Source: an uncultured bacterium
Lineage (GTDB): Bacteria > Bacteroidota > Bacteroidia > Bacteroidales > Muribaculaceae
DNA: 39,946 nucleotides
NCBI GenBank assembly: GCA_905214735.1
Contig: CAJMNI010000020.1
Coordinates: 1 to 39,946, forward strand
Direction of reading: 5' to 3'
A program made the position numbers and the translations under genes. Positions 7,995 to 16,850 of the stretch are shown here, piece by piece (position 1 is the stretch's first letter; the number at the start of each line of letters is the position of its first letter). The notes beneath the pieces are model-generated. The model was not told where the DNA came from, ran no database searches, and worked only from the letters and a program-made list of their open reading frames with translations.

Positions 7995-8753
7995 ATGGAA
8001 GAAAATATAATGAAAGTCAATCTTCGGATCTGGCGTCAGGCCGGGCCGAAGGCTCAGGGAGCGTTTGTGACCTACAGCGGGGTGGAGACAACTCCCGACA
8101 CGTCATTCCTTGAGACGCTTGACATCCTCAACGAGTCGCTCGTGGAGAAGGGCGAGGAGCCCGTGGTGTTCGACCACGACTGCCGCGAGGGAATCTGCGG
8201 CATGTGCTCGCTTTATATCAACGGCCATCCCCACGGGCCGGCCACCGGCGCCACCACATGCCAGCTCTATATGCGTCGCTTCGCCAATGGCGAGACGATC
8301 ACCGTGGAGCCCTGGCGTTCGGCCGCTTTCCCCGTGATCAAAGACCTGATGGTAGACCGCAACGCGTTCGACAAGATCCAGCAGGCCGGCGGCTATGTAT
8401 CGTTCAACTGCGGCGGCGCCCAGGACGCCAATGCAATTCCCATCTCGAAGGTTCAGGCCGACGAGGCCATGGACTCCGCCAGCTGCATCGGCTGCGGCGC
8501 CTGCGTGGCTGCCTGCAAGAACGGTTCGGCAATGCTCTTCGTCAGCGCCAAGCTCAGCCAGCTTTCTCGTCTGCCCCAGGGAGCTGTGGAGCGCGACCGC
8601 CGCGCCCTCGCCATGGTGAAGAAGATGGACGAACTCGGATTCGGCAACTGCACCAACACCGGAGCTTGCTCAGCTGAATGCCCGAAGAATATCAAGATGG
8701 CCAACATCGCCCGCATGAACCGCGAATTTATCGCGGCCGAGTGCAAACGCTAA
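7995..8753 (+). CDS. frdB: Fumarate reductase/succinate dehydrogenase iron-sulfur subunit
   Basis: A 252-residue electron-transfer subunit linking flavin to quinone. The plant-ferredoxin-like N-domain has the [2Fe-2S] ligands in HDCREGICGMC and a later Cys in GATTCQ. The C-domain has SCIGCGACVAACKNG and GNCTNTGACSAECPKNI for the [4Fe-4S] and [3Fe-4S] centres. Translation may begin at the ATG at 7995 or five codons later at MKVNLRIW (8010); the latter is the more usual N-terminus. It is the last gene of the operon, with a strong terminator hairpin 27 bases after the stop. Confidence 0.96.
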   Translation: MEENIMKVNLRIWRQAGPKAQGAFVTYSGVETTPDTSFLETLDILNESLVEKGEEPVVFDHDCREGICGMCSLYINGHPHGPATGATTCQLYMRRFANGETITVEPWRSAAFPVIKDLMVDRNAFDKIQQAGGYVSFNCGGAQDANAIPISKVQADEAMDSASCIGCGACVAACKNGSAMLFVSAKLSQLSRLPQGAVERDRRALAMVKKMDELGFGNCTNTGACSAECPKNIKMANIARMNREFIAAECKR

Positions 8754-8779
8754 GTCAACACATAGCAGATTATAAAGAG

Positions 8780-8820
8780 GAGGCCTTCCGCACCGTCGGT
8801 GCGGAAGGCCTCTGATTTTA
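8780..8820 (+). terminator. Terminator of the fumarate reductase operon
   Basis: Perfect 15-bp hairpin GAGGCCTTCCGCACC / GGTGCGGAAGGCCTC with a 3-base loop, followed by TGATTTTA. A second GC-rich hairpin (about 8824-8851) faces the end of the convergent lipoprotein gene. Confidence 0.82.
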
Positions 8821-8860
8821 TACTCCGGCTTCTGCCGCGGCAGAGCCGGAAGCCTTGATT

Positions 8861-10873
8861 TTAGTATGAACCGGCGCCGCCGCGGCGACGGCGACCCTTG
8901 TCGTTGGGATCGAAGGGATTGCGCGTCGGGTCGAAGTAATCGTCTTCCTCTTCGACTTCGTCGGTGTTATCCTTCTTGTTGCGGGCGTTGCGGTCTTGCG
9001 CCGGCTTGTTTTTCAGGATGGCGGCCGGCTTCTGCATGTCGATCGGAGTGGCGAAGACGTCCCAGGCCTCCTCCTTGTCCCAGTTTTTCTTGATGTTGAC
9101 CACCTTGGGGTAATAGTAGGCAAGCTCGGGCTGGATGTCGAGCTCGTAGTTGCCGGTGTCGTAAAGGCCGTTGCCGTTGAGGTCTTCGATCACCCGGGCG
9201 TAGTAACGGCCGGGGAGGAGGAAGGGGAAGTAAGCGCGGCCGGTTTCGACTTTGGCTGTGCGTATCGGCATGTCGGAATTGTCGAGCAGCTCCACGAAGG
9301 CCGGTGTCGAGGGGTCGAGGCCCGAGAGGGCGAATGTCAGCGAGCAATATTCGTTTGCTTCCCTGACCGAGAATTCATGCTCGAGCGGGAGAGTCGGCTT
9401 GCCGTAGATGTCCATAGCGGCGAGCGAGTCGACGGTGAGACGGTATTTCTGCCCGTATTCCCAGGGATATTCCAGCCGGTAGACTCGCGGCGACACGGAA
9501 TCGCGCTGCAGGATGCGCGGCAGAATCTTCACGGGACGGTAGACGGAATCTATCATCGTCTCGAGATGCACGGCCGTGGTGTCGAAAGCGAGAAGGGGAG
9601 TGGCGGCCTGGAATTCGAGGGGGAGCCAGACTTCCTGGGGCGATTCGGAGGTGACGCGGAAGCGGGTTGTGATGGCGGCGATTGAGTCGGACGCTGAGAT
9701 CCGCTGCTTTTTGCCCCCCTTCTTCATGGGGGCGGGGCGGCGGTGGAAGAGCCGGAGCGTGTCGGGGAGCATCACGGGGTTGCCGAGGGAGTCGGGATGG
9801 TTGTAGGTCACGGACAGATAGAGGGAGTCGATGGCGGCCACTTCGGGGCGGAGCCACAAGGTGATCGAATCGAGCGCCTCGCGGCTCTCCATCACTCCGA
9901 CAGGGGAGAGGTCTGGACGTCCCACGACGCTGACAACGGGGCGAACCTGGTTGCGGGCGTTGAATTTGAGGAAGACGCGGTTGGAGTCCGGGCGCTCCGA
10001 CTTGGCGAGATATTGGCGTCGGAGCTGCGAATTGAAGGTGCGCAGCAGGATGTCGTTGGGAAGGAAACGCGTGCGTGCGCGCGACACTACGGTGTCGACC
10101 AGGCCGGTGATCCGGTTATAGACCGAGTCCATGGCCACGGTTCGCTCCGAGCGGGGAGTGACTGTGAGCGGATAGAAGGCCATGTCTTCTTCGGGATTGG
10201 CGTAGGTGTAGTCGCCGTCGGTGTCGCCGAGGGCGAAGACATTGTATGTGCCCGGGGCGAGGCCGCGGATCACGAACTGGCCGCGGTCGTCGGTCTTGGC
10301 CACGCGCAGAAGCGGTTTGGTGAGAAATGCCTTCGGAGATAGATCGGCCATGACGCCGACGAGCATGCCTTGCCTTGGCTCGAGCGTGCGGGCGTCGAGC
10401 ACGCGGCCGCTGACGCGGAGCGTGTCGATTTCGGGACCGGTGGAAAAAGTGTAGGAGAAGCCCTGCAGCTTGTTGGCCTCGTTGTTGTCTTCTATGGCGT
10501 CGGCGAAATCTACGGTATAGGTGGTGTTGGGGGCGAGGGAGTCGAAATCAATCGTGATCCGGCGCCCCAGGGAGGATACTCGGGGGGTGCCGGCGCTCAC
10601 CGGCGAGGTCACCACCTTGGTGAAGGCATCCTTGACGTTGATGAGCTCGTTGAAGTTTAGCACGATGCGCGTTTTGTCGACGCCCGTGGAGCCGGGCAGC
10701 GGGGAGGCGCTGACCAGATATGGGGGATCCTCGTCGCGGGGGCCGCCCGAGGGGTTGCCGATGTTGGCGCAGGAGGTGGCGAGGGAGGCGGCGACGGCCG
10801 GAACAAGGATGCGCGCCGCAGCTGAACGCAGCTTTTGCAGGAGTCGCCTATATGTGGGATTTTTGACTTGCAT
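8861..10873 (-). CDS. Ig-like (Big_5) domain lipoprotein
   Basis: A 670-residue lipoprotein typical of Bacteroidetes. The N-terminus has a hydrophobic stretch ending in the lipobox LATSC (C35). The segment after it, ANIGNPSGGPRDEDPPYLV, is the familiar opening of this family. A Big_5-like Ig domain follows (SPLPGSTGVDKTRIVLNFNE). Next comes a carboxypeptidase-regulatory-like beta sandwich (RGQFVIRGLAPGTYNVFALGD), and late in the protein a second similar stretch (LLPGRYYARVIEDLNGNG). There is no acidic run right after the Cys, so export to the cell surface is not predicted. The tail is basic. Start chosen at 10873 (MQVKNP): a promoter box lies about 26 bases upstream, and longer starts would run into the divergent secDF promoter. 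Role unknown; probably envelope-associated. Confidence 0.82.
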   Translation of the reverse strand: MQVKNPTYRRLLQKLRSAAARILVPAVAASLATSCANIGNPSGGPRDEDPPYLVSASPLPGSTGVDKTRIVLNFNELINVKDAFTKVVTSPVSAGTPRVSSLGRRITIDFDSLAPNTTYTVDFADAIEDNNEANKLQGFSYTFSTGPEIDTLRVSGRVLDARTLEPRQGMLVGVMADLSPKAFLTKPLLRVAKTDDRGQFVIRGLAPGTYNVFALGDTDGDYTYANPEEDMAFYPLTVTPRSERTVAMDSVYNRITGLVDTVVSRARTRFLPNDILLRTFNSQLRRQYLAKSERPDSNRVFLKFNARNQVRPVVSVVGRPDLSPVGVMESREALDSITLWLRPEVAAIDSLYLSVTYNHPDSLGNPVMLPDTLRLFHRRPAPMKKGGKKQRISASDSIAAITTRFRVTSESPQEVWLPLEFQAATPLLAFDTTAVHLETMIDSVYRPVKILPRILQRDSVSPRVYRLEYPWEYGQKYRLTVDSLAAMDIYGKPTLPLEHEFSVREANEYCSLTFALSGLDPSTPAFVELLDNSDMPIRTAKVETGRAYFPFLLPGRYYARVIEDLNGNGLYDTGNYELDIQPELAYYYPKVVNIKKNWDKEEAWDVFATPIDMQKPAAILKNKPAQDRNARNKKDNTDEVEEEDDYFDPTRNPFDPNDKGRRRRGGAGSY

Positions 10874-10898
10874 GATCACCTTTTTGAGATAGAAACGC

Positions 10899-10906
10899 CA
10901 AAAATA
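10899..10906 (-). promoter_or_regulatory. -7 promoter box (TATTTTTG) for the Ig-like lipoprotein
   Basis: Minus-strand TATTTTTG fits TAnnTTTG and supports the start at 10873. Confidence 0.5.
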
Positions 10907-10982
10907 AACAAAATAATTCATAAAAAACGCCCTGACAGCTAAAATTATCATATTCAAGTGCCGAAACCTCAAAAAAAAAAGG

Positions 10983-10990
10983 TATATTTG
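10983..10990 (+). promoter_or_regulatory. -7 promoter box (TATATTTG) for secDF
   Basis: TATATTTG fits TAnnTTTG, placing transcription start near 10997 and giving a leader of about 140 bases before the secDF ATG. Confidence 0.55.
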
Positions 10991-10996
10991 CACGCT

Positions 10997-11136
10997 GAAA
11001 ATTGTTCCATCCCCAAAAGGGGTGGCAATTCGCGTGTAAAAACAGGTGGCGGAAGGGTGTCGTCAGCGCCTCGCCGGCAATCCGGGAAACACGCAATAAA
11101 AGAGAAATAAATAAAATAAATAAACAACAAAACAAA
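10997..11136 (+). promoter_or_regulatory. Structured 5' leader of secDF
   Basis: The leader can form hairpin CCATCCCC-AAAA-GGGGTGG flanked by AATTG/CAATT (about 11000-11030). A second domain is closed by GCGTGT (11032-11037) and ACACGC (11089-11094). It ends in an A-rich unstructured stretch before the ATG. It matches no riboswitch consensus I could recall, and there is no intrinsic terminator, so any control would act on translation or stability. Confidence 0.35.
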
Positions 11137-14115
11137 ATGCAGAACAAAGGGTTTATCAGCACCATTGCTATTCTGTTGGTTTTGATATGCGGATTTTACA
11201 TCTCCTTCTCGTTTGTGACCCGTCACTACGAGGACAAGGCGCGTGAATACGCGGTGAAGATGTCGAAGACCACAGATGAGACCAATGATGCTTACAAACA
11301 AAGTCTGAAGCAATTCAACGACTCGATCGACAAAGAGAAAGTTTATCTGAATTACACCTACAACCAGGTTCGCAAGATGGAGGTTGGTCTCGGTCTTGAC
11401 CTGAAGGGCGGAATGAACGTGGTGCTCGAAATCTCGGTGCCCGATATCCTCCGTCAGTATGCGTCGGGCGACGCCCAGCTGGCCCAGATCAACGCGGCCA
11501 TCAAGAAGGCTGAGGATAGCGGCGCCAAGGCAAGCGACACCGATTTCATCTCGAAGGTGGCAAGCAATTTCCAGCCGGGCACTATGTCGGGCCTCTTCGT
11601 GCATGAGGGTGAATTTCTCGGCGAAGTGAAGAGCGGCGCCACGAATGCGCAGATGGTGGATGCCCTTTCGAAGCAGGTAGACAGCCAGGTCGACGCGGCG
11701 TTCAACATCTTCCGCACCCGTATCGACCAGTTTGGTGTCGTTGCCCCCAACATCCAGAAGCTCCAGGACAAGAAGGGCCAGATCCTTCTCGAGCTCCCGG
11801 GCGTGAAAGAGCCGGAGCGTGTGACCGAGCTGCTCAAATCGAGCGCCAACCTGGAATTCTATGAGGTTTACAACTACGACGAGATCGCAGCCAACCTGCA
11901 GAACTTCGCCAGCCAGTATGCCGCTCAGGACACCGTGAGCAAGACTCCGCTCAACGTTATGGCCCTTCTCGGCGGCGCAGGCCGCAAGGGAAGCCCTGTG
12001 ATCGGTTATGTCGCTCCCGGCGACACGGCCACGGTCAACAAGGTGATGAACTCCGACCTCGCCAAGCGTCTGCTTCCGGCCGACCTCACTCTGATGTGGA
12101 GCGTGAAGGCCACAGAGTTCCCCGAATATGACAAGAACGGCAAAGAGGTGAAGAAAGCCAACGGCGAGACGAAGACCAACGCCTATTTCGAGCTTATCGC
12201 TCTCAAGGGCGAGGCTGCTCTCGAAGGCGACGCCGTGACTTCCGCATCGTCCGACTATGACAACCTCCAGGGCAACATGGTCAACATGAAGATGACCGAC
12301 GCCGGCGCGCAGCAGTGGGCCAACATCACCCGCGGCAACATCGGCCGCTCGATCGCCATCGTGCTCGACGACGCTGTCTATTCATTCCCTAACGTCAACA
12401 ACGAGATCACGGGCGGAAGCTCGCAGATCACCGGTAACTTCACTCCCGAAGAGGCCAACGACCTCGCCAACGTGCTCAAGTCGGGCAAAATGTCGGCCAA
12501 GGTCAATGTGGTCAGCAACAACGTGATCGGCCCGAGCCTCGGCGCCGAAGCAATCCAGATGGGCTTCATCTCCTTCATCGTGGCAATCGTGCTGCTGATG
12601 ATCCTGATGGTGGCCTACTACGGCTGGATCCCCGGCCTCGTGGCTAACGTCGGCCTGATCATCAACCTCTATTTCACTCTCGGTATCCTCGCCTCGCTCC
12701 AGGCTGTGCTTACGCTGTCGGGTATCGCCGGTATCGTGCTCGCCCTCGGTATGGCGGTCGACGCCAACGTGCTTATCTTCGAGCGCACCAAGGAGGAGCT
12801 CAAGAACGGCAAGAAACTCCGCCAGGCCATCTCCGAGGGTTACAGCAACGCCTTCTCGGCCATCTTCGACTCCAACCTCACTTCGGTGATCACGGGCGTG
12901 ATCCTGCTCGCCTTCGGTTCGGGCCCGATCAAGGGCTTCGCCACGACGCTCATCATCGGTATCGTCTGCTCCTTCTTCACCGCAGTGTTCCTCACCCGCA
13001 TCGCGTTCGACCTCATCACCAAGAACGGCCGCAACGCCGGCATGAGCTTCACAACGGCGATGAGCCGCAACTTCCTCACCAACCCGAAGATCAACTTCCT
13101 CGGCCAGACCAAGGTGGCCACCACAGTGTGGATCGCCCTCATTGTGATCGGCATCGCTTCGCTCGCAATCCGCGGCATGAACCAGGGCATCGACTTCTCC
13201 GGAGGTCGCAACTATGTGGTTAAGTTTGAAAAGGATGTTGACCGTCAGGCTGTGGAAGGCAAGCTCCGCACTCTCCTCCAGGAGACCGCCAACGACGAGA
13301 CTGTTTCCGTCCAGGCCATCAATATCGACAACCCCGCTACTCTGCGAATCAGCACCAACTATAAGATCGACGTGGAGAACGAGGGCATCGAGCAGGAGAT
13401 CACCGATCTTCTCTACAAGGGCCTCAAGGATGAGCTTACTGTCGGCGGCAAGGTGATGGACAAGGAGGCGTTTACCGTAGCCGACGAAGACCACGGTATC
13501 ATCTCGATCCAGAAGGTCGGCCCGTCGGTGGCCGACGACATGAAGCGTGACGCTTACTGGGCTGTGGGCCTCGCTCTGGTCTGCATGTTCCTCTATATCC
13601 TTCTCCGGTTCCGCAACGTGGCCTTCTCGGTCGGCGCCCTCTGCGCCGTCTGCCTCACGGCCTTCCTCATCGTCGGCTTCTACTCCGTATGCTGGGGCTT
13701 CCTGCCGTTCGCAATGGAGATCGACCAGTCGTTTATCGCCGCCGTGCTTACGATCATCGGTTATCAGATCAACGATACCGTGGTTGTGTTCGACCGCGTG
13801 CGCGAGATGATGAAGATCTATCCGAAGGAGGATCGCTTCAAGACGTTCAACCGTTCGCTCAACACGACCCTGAGCCGTACGATCATGACATCGTTCTCGA
13901 CTCTGCTCGTGCTCCTCTGCATCTTCTTCCTCGGCGGCGACACGATCCGTTCGTTCACATTCGCCATGATCTTCGGTGTTGTTGTCGGTACGTTCTGCTC
14001 GCTCTATTGCGCAGCTCCCGTGGCCTACAACATCATGAAGGCCATGAACAAGAAGAAAGGCACCATCGATGCCGACGGCAAACCCGCCCTCGAAGGCAAC
14101 CGCCGCTTCCAGTAA
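11137..14115 (+). CDS. secDF: Fused protein translocase subunit SecDF
   Basis: A 992-residue SecD-SecF fusion, the form common in Bacteroidetes. This RND-type membrane protein uses the proton gradient to help pull proteins through SecYEG. The N-terminal hydrophobic segment is followed by the SecD P1 domain with GLDLKGGMNVVLE. Next comes RIDQFGVVAPNIQ, then a membrane bundle containing GMAVDANVLIFERTKEEL. The SecF half starts around the membrane segment before GIDFSGGRNYVVKF and has IGYQINDTVVVFDRVREMM. I start it at MQNKGFIS (11137); the upstream open frame overlaps the promoter and leader. It is divergent from the Ig-like lipoprotein gene. Confidence 0.97.
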   Translation: MQNKGFISTIAILLVLICGFYISFSFVTRHYEDKAREYAVKMSKTTDETNDAYKQSLKQFNDSIDKEKVYLNYTYNQVRKMEVGLGLDLKGGMNVVLEISVPDILRQYASGDAQLAQINAAIKKAEDSGAKASDTDFISKVASNFQPGTMSGLFVHEGEFLGEVKSGATNAQMVDALSKQVDSQVDAAFNIFRTRIDQFGVVAPNIQKLQDKKGQILLELPGVKEPERVTELLKSSANLEFYEVYNYDEIAANLQNFASQYAAQDTVSKTPLNVMALLGGAGRKGSPVIGYVAPGDTATVNKVMNSDLAKRLLPADLTLMWSVKATEFPEYDKNGKEVKKANGETKTNAYFELIALKGEAALEGDAVTSASSDYDNLQGNMVNMKMTDAGAQQWANITRGNIGRSIAIVLDDAVYSFPNVNNEITGGSSQITGNFTPEEANDLANVLKSGKMSAKVNVVSNNVIGPSLGAEAIQMGFISFIVAIVLLMILMVAYYGWIPGLVANVGLIINLYFTLGILASLQAVLTLSGIAGIVLALGMAVDANVLIFERTKEELKNGKKLRQAISEGYSNAFSAIFDSNLTSVITGVILLAFGSGPIKGFATTLIIGIVCSFFTAVFLTRIAFDLITKNGRNAGMSFTTAMSRNFLTNPKINFLGQTKVATTVWIALIVIGIASLAIRGMNQGIDFSGGRNYVVKFEKDVDRQAVEGKLRTLLQETANDETVSVQAINIDNPATLRISTNYKIDVENEGIEQEITDLLYKGLKDELTVGGKVMDKEAFTVADEDHGIISIQKVGPSVADDMKRDAYWAVGLALVCMFLYILLRFRNVAFSVGALCAVCLTAFLIVGFYSVCWGFLPFAMEIDQSFIAAVLTIIGYQINDTVVVFDRVREMMKIYPKEDRFKTFNRSLNTTLSRTIMTSFSTLLVLLCIFFLGGDTIRSFTFAMIFGVVVGTFCSLYCAAPVAYNIMKAMNKKKGTIDADGKPALEGNRRFQ

Positions 14116-14140
14116 TCGATAAGCGAAACCCATTATATCC

Positions 14141-14172
14141 GACGGGGGAAGGCCAGGCGGCCTTCCCCCGTC
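14141..14172 (+). terminator. Hairpin after secDF (terminator-like)
   Basis: Perfect 14-bp hairpin GACGGGGGAAGGCC / GGCCTTCCCCCGTC with a 4-base loop, 25 bases after the secDF stop. There is no T-run, so it may terminate weakly or mainly stabilise the 3' end. Confidence 0.55.
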
Positions 14173-14246
14173 GCGCTATGTTCGCACGCCTGCTGTCTCC
14201 GGAATATTATTTCTATCTTATGTTTGCGGATATCGGAAGTTTTTAT

Positions 14247-14254
14247 TAATTTTG
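14247..14254 (+). promoter_or_regulatory. -7 promoter box (TAATTTTG) for the lipoprotein at 14343
   Basis: TAATTTTG fits TAnnTTTG; start of transcription near 14261 would leave an ~80-base leader. Confidence 0.5.
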
Positions 14255-14342
14255 ACGGCGATTCCTGACCGCCCCGGGCGTCACAAGGAATTTATGCGAT
14301 ACTACATAACTATAAAACTATATATCAACTAATTTCTCGATT

Positions 14343-14894
14343 ATGAAAACTTTAAGAAAGATCGGCCTGCTCTTTGCGGCTGTGCTGGTCGCAATGTCGA
14401 TGACCGCCTGCGGCGGCGATGATGATGACGATGACAATGACGGTCCCGATGCTCCGTCATCGTCCGATTGCTACTTTGCCTTCGAAGGGAAAAACTATGA
14501 AGTCGATCACGGCTATATTTCCTACGATGACAATTATGTGGATATAATGTGTTTCGACCGTGATATCTACGACCTGATGAAGGGCACGTATAATTTGTTC
14601 TCCATAGGTTTCCGGAAACCTTCCGGCTGGGACAACGGCGGGACATTCACCCTTACCGATTATGACGTATATGGGGGCATCGGCCTCAAGGCTGCCGAGG
14701 AAAATGCCGGGGTCTATTTCGATGAAGTGCATCATTCCGGCAACCCGGCGCTGACGATCAAGCGTTCGGGGAGCAATTATGAGATCTCGGTATCCAATGT
14801 TGAGGTGGAAAGCGGAGACGGCGTTTCCGACATCCACCGCGTATCGTTCAACTACAGCGGCAAGATCAAGGACAACCCGATGGATGTCGAGTAA
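14343..14894 (+). CDS. Putative surface-exposed lipoprotein, unknown function
   Basis: A 183-residue lipoprotein: MKTLRKIGLLFAAVLVAMSM then lipobox MTAC (C23), followed by GGDDDDDDND. An acidic run directly after the Cys is the type of lipoprotein export signal that sends Bacteroidetes lipoproteins to the outer face of the outer membrane, so surface exposure is inferred. The mature part is a small beta-rich domain with many Tyr and Asp and a repeated YISYDDNYV-like texture. No family recognised. It is a single gene with its own promoter. Confidence 0.7.
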   Translation: MKTLRKIGLLFAAVLVAMSMTACGGDDDDDDNDGPDAPSSSDCYFAFEGKNYEVDHGYISYDDNYVDIMCFDRDIYDLMKGTYNLFSIGFRKPSGWDNGGTFTLTDYDVYGGIGLKAAEENAGVYFDEVHHSGNPALTIKRSGSNYEISVSNVEVESGDGVSDIHRVSFNYSGKIKDNPMDVE

Positions 14895-14936
14895 ATTCGC
14901 TTCCGTTAGCAGAAACTACAGCGGCGTTTCAAGAAC

Positions 14937-15968
14937 TTATTCTTGGGACGCCGCTCCCTTTGTTATGCTCAGGGCGAGGCGGGTGGCGGCGGAGCGGAGG
15001 CGGGTGGCGGCCAGCGCGGGATCGTAATCTTCGCGGCGACCGATGGTGCTGACCATGGCCGTAGTGCGTAAGGTGGGTTCCACATAACCCCCTATCGCGG
15101 CGAAGGATATGCCGCGTTTCGACGCTTCGCGGCGCATGGTCTCAACGACTTTCCCTCCGGCTGTCTGGGAGTCGATGCTCCCTTCTCCGCTCACTATGAG
15201 CTTTACCCTCTGCCAGGGGACGTCGAGAGTCTCGGCCATCGCTTCTGCACCAAGACGCCATGACGCACCAACCGCCGAGGCCAATGCGAAACCGATGCCT
15301 CCGCCGGCGCCGTCGATTGCCGATGAGCGTCCGGGAGCGGCGAGCATGGCGAATCTCCTCAGTGAACCGGCGATGAGGACGGCCTCTTCGGGGGAGGCTC
15401 CTTTCTGCTTCAGGAAGTCGAGTGCGCTGAGGCCGGGGCCGGTGAGCGATGCCTCGACATCGGAGAGAGCCGTGAGAGTGTCGCGCCATCCGGCCTTTTC
15501 GAGTGCGCTCAGGTCTATGCGGGAAACTTCGGCAAGCAGCCGGGGAGTGATTGGAGACATGATTAGGCGTCCTGAGGCGTCGTAATACTTCGCTCCGAGA
15601 GCTTGCAGCATTCCCGCGCCGCCGTCGGCAACCATCGTGCCGCCAACGGCAACGAAAACTCTTTTCTCGCCACCGCTGCATATACGGCAAATTGCTTCGC
15701 CTAAAGCGTAAGACGACCGGTCGGGGAGAGGCATCGCGCAGAGCTGCGCCGAGGCAATCCCCACGTAATCGCACGACGAGATCACCGGCACGCCGCCGAG
15801 CGCCGCCGGCATACCCTCGCCGCCGTCGGCCATCGGCCTGAGCAAAAACTCGCCGGCGACACCGGCCTCGCTCAACCCCTCGGCAATCAGCCGCGCGGCC
15901 TCCGCCGCCGACAACGACCCCTTGAACTTATCCGGCGCAATCAGAACAATATCCTTACAATCATCCAT
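14937..15968 (-). CDS. glxK: Glycerate kinase (GlxK/GarK family)
   Basis: A 343-residue kinase, slightly shorter than the usual ~375-380, phosphorylating glycerate with ATP. Recognisable family blocks are the N-terminal IAPDKFKGSLSAAEAARLIAEGL, then RPMADGGEGM, the central VAVGGTMVADGGAGMLQALGA, then GAGGGIGFALAS, and the late VSGEGSIDSQTAGGKVV. The 2- or 3-phosphoglycerate product specificity cannot be told apart here. The gene is convergent with the lipoprotein at 14343-14894 and stands alone; a promoter box lies about 50 bases upstream of its ATG. Confidence 0.93.
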   Translation of the reverse strand: MDDCKDIVLIAPDKFKGSLSAAEAARLIAEGLSEAGVAGEFLLRPMADGGEGMPAALGGVPVISSCDYVGIASAQLCAMPLPDRSSYALGEAICRICSGGEKRVFVAVGGTMVADGGAGMLQALGAKYYDASGRLIMSPITPRLLAEVSRIDLSALEKAGWRDTLTALSDVEASLTGPGLSALDFLKQKGASPEEAVLIAGSLRRFAMLAAPGRSSAIDGAGGGIGFALASAVGASWRLGAEAMAETLDVPWQRVKLIVSGEGSIDSQTAGGKVVETMRREASKRGISFAAIGGYVEPTLRTTAMVSTIGRREDYDPALAATRLRSAATRLALSITKGAASQE

Positions 15969-16016
15969 AAATCATCATGTGCAGTCATCGCTGGCGCTAT
16001 GGTCGCAGCGACAATG

Positions 16017-16024
16017 CAAAGTTA
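16017..16024 (-). promoter_or_regulatory. -7 promoter box (TAACTTTG) for glycerate kinase
   Basis: Minus-strand TAACTTTG, 49 bases upstream of the ATG at 15968. Confidence 0.6.
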
Positions 16025-16075
16025 ATGTAAATCTCACGGCAGAAGATACCTTTCTCATAAAAAATTTGGTATATT

Positions 16076-16096
16076 ATAACTAATTAGTTATCTTTG
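16076..16096 (+). promoter_or_regulatory. Palindromic operator overlapping the toxin-antitoxin promoter
   Basis: A perfect 16-bp palindrome ATAACTAATTAGTTAT (16076-16091) overlaps the -7 box TATCTTTG (16089-16096). The box ends only 4 bases before the toxin ATG. This is the position expected for an autoregulatory operator bound by the HTH antitoxin. Confidence 0.6.
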
Positions 16097-16100
16097 CGCC

Positions 16101-16466
16101 ATGGAATCAGGAGGAACAACGAATCCGGACATCCGGACCATATTCAGAACCCCGGAATATGACGAATTCTATGGCTCGCTTTCGCAGAAAGTACAGGTTA
16201 AGTTCGACTATGTTGTTGGCGTGATTGCATCGGTATATAATATTCCGGTGAAGTTTGTTAAGCATCTCGAGAAGACTGATCTTTATGAGATGAGGGTGTC
16301 GGTTGGTACGAATGAGTATCGGACTGTACTTTTCGCTATTGACCAAGAGAATGTGATTGAGGCGAAAAACGTCATTCTCCTGAATGGATTTCTCAAGAAA
16401 GATAGCAAGCAATATCGCAAAGAGATAGAAAAGGCGAAATCGATTTTAAGCAAACTTGAATTATGA
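16101..16466 (+). CDS. RelE/HigB-like type II toxin (Gp49-like)
   Basis: A 121-residue protein of the HigB/RelE (phage Gp49-like) superfamily. N-terminal RTIFRTPEYDEFYGSL, central LEKTDLYEMRVSVGTNEYRTVLFAI with its conserved Arg-rich beta strands, and the family end-motif VILLNGFLKKDSKQYRKEIEKAKSIL are all present. Members are ribosome-dependent mRNA interferases that inhibit growth when free of antitoxin. The order is toxin first, antitoxin second, as in HigBA. Its stop overlaps the antitoxin start (ATGA), indicating translational coupling. The promoter box is so close to the ATG that the transcript may be leaderless. Confidence 0.85.
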   Translation: MESGGTTNPDIRTIFRTPEYDEFYGSLSQKVQVKFDYVVGVIASVYNIPVKFVKHLEKTDLYEMRVSVGTNEYRTVLFAIDQENVIEAKNVILLNGFLKKDSKQYRKEIEKAKSILSKLEL

Positions 16467-16777
16467 GAAAACTTGATATGAATAAAGTTGGCAAGCTTCC
16501 GACAGCCAATCAGAAGCTTGACGAAAAATATGGAAAGAAAGGCAGTCCGGAGAGGGCTAAGTTCGATGAGGAGGCTCTCGCATGGTTCTATGGCAACATG
16601 CTTCGCGAGCGGCGGAAGGAGTTGAAATGGACTCAGCGTGAACTCGCCGAAAAACTCGGCCGTGAGCAGAGTTATATAGCCAGGATAGAAAGCGGAAAAT
16701 CTGACATCCAGATTTCAAGTTTCTTCCGGATAGCCGCTGTTCTCGGCATTCAGTTCGTTCCAACCTTCTTACAATAA
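16463..16777 (+). CDS. HigA-like XRE/HTH antitoxin
   Basis: A 104-residue partner of the toxin. Residues ~52-100 form a Cro/C1-type helix-turn-helix (RRKELKWTQRELAEKL, REQSYIARIESGKSDIQISS). The N-terminal ~45 residues are basic and probably wrap the toxin. Antitoxins of this class bind their toxin and repress their own promoter; the palindrome at 16076 is the likely site. The ATG overlaps the toxin stop by 4 bases. Confidence 0.87.
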   Translation: MRKLDMNKVGKLPTANQKLDEKYGKKGSPERAKFDEEALAWFYGNMLRERRKELKWTQRELAEKLGREQSYIARIESGKSDIQISSFFRIAAVLGIQFVPTFLQ

Positions 16778-16781
16778 ATAT

Positions 16782-16822
16782 AATAGCCGCGATGCGCGCC
16801 GGGCGGTGCGATAGCGGCTATT
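16782..16822 (+). terminator. Hairpin after the toxin-antitoxin pair
   Basis: AATAGCCGC (16782-16790) pairs with GCGGCTATT (16814-16822), with a GC-rich apical part. There is no strong T-run; it is probably the operon terminator or a 3'-end stabiliser. Confidence 0.5.
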
Positions 16823-16850
16823 CCAGTTAAATCATTATAAAATCGTAAAT

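Noticed and set aside
10997..11100. Cobalamin or SAM-I riboswitch upstream of secDF
   Set aside because: GGTGG and CCGGCAA segments recall parts of those RNAs, but the conserved cores and order are missing.
12382..14133. Long antisense frame opposite secDF
   Set aside because: Composition-driven mirror of a conserved gene; the translation is His/Asp/Glu-rich with no membrane or domain features.
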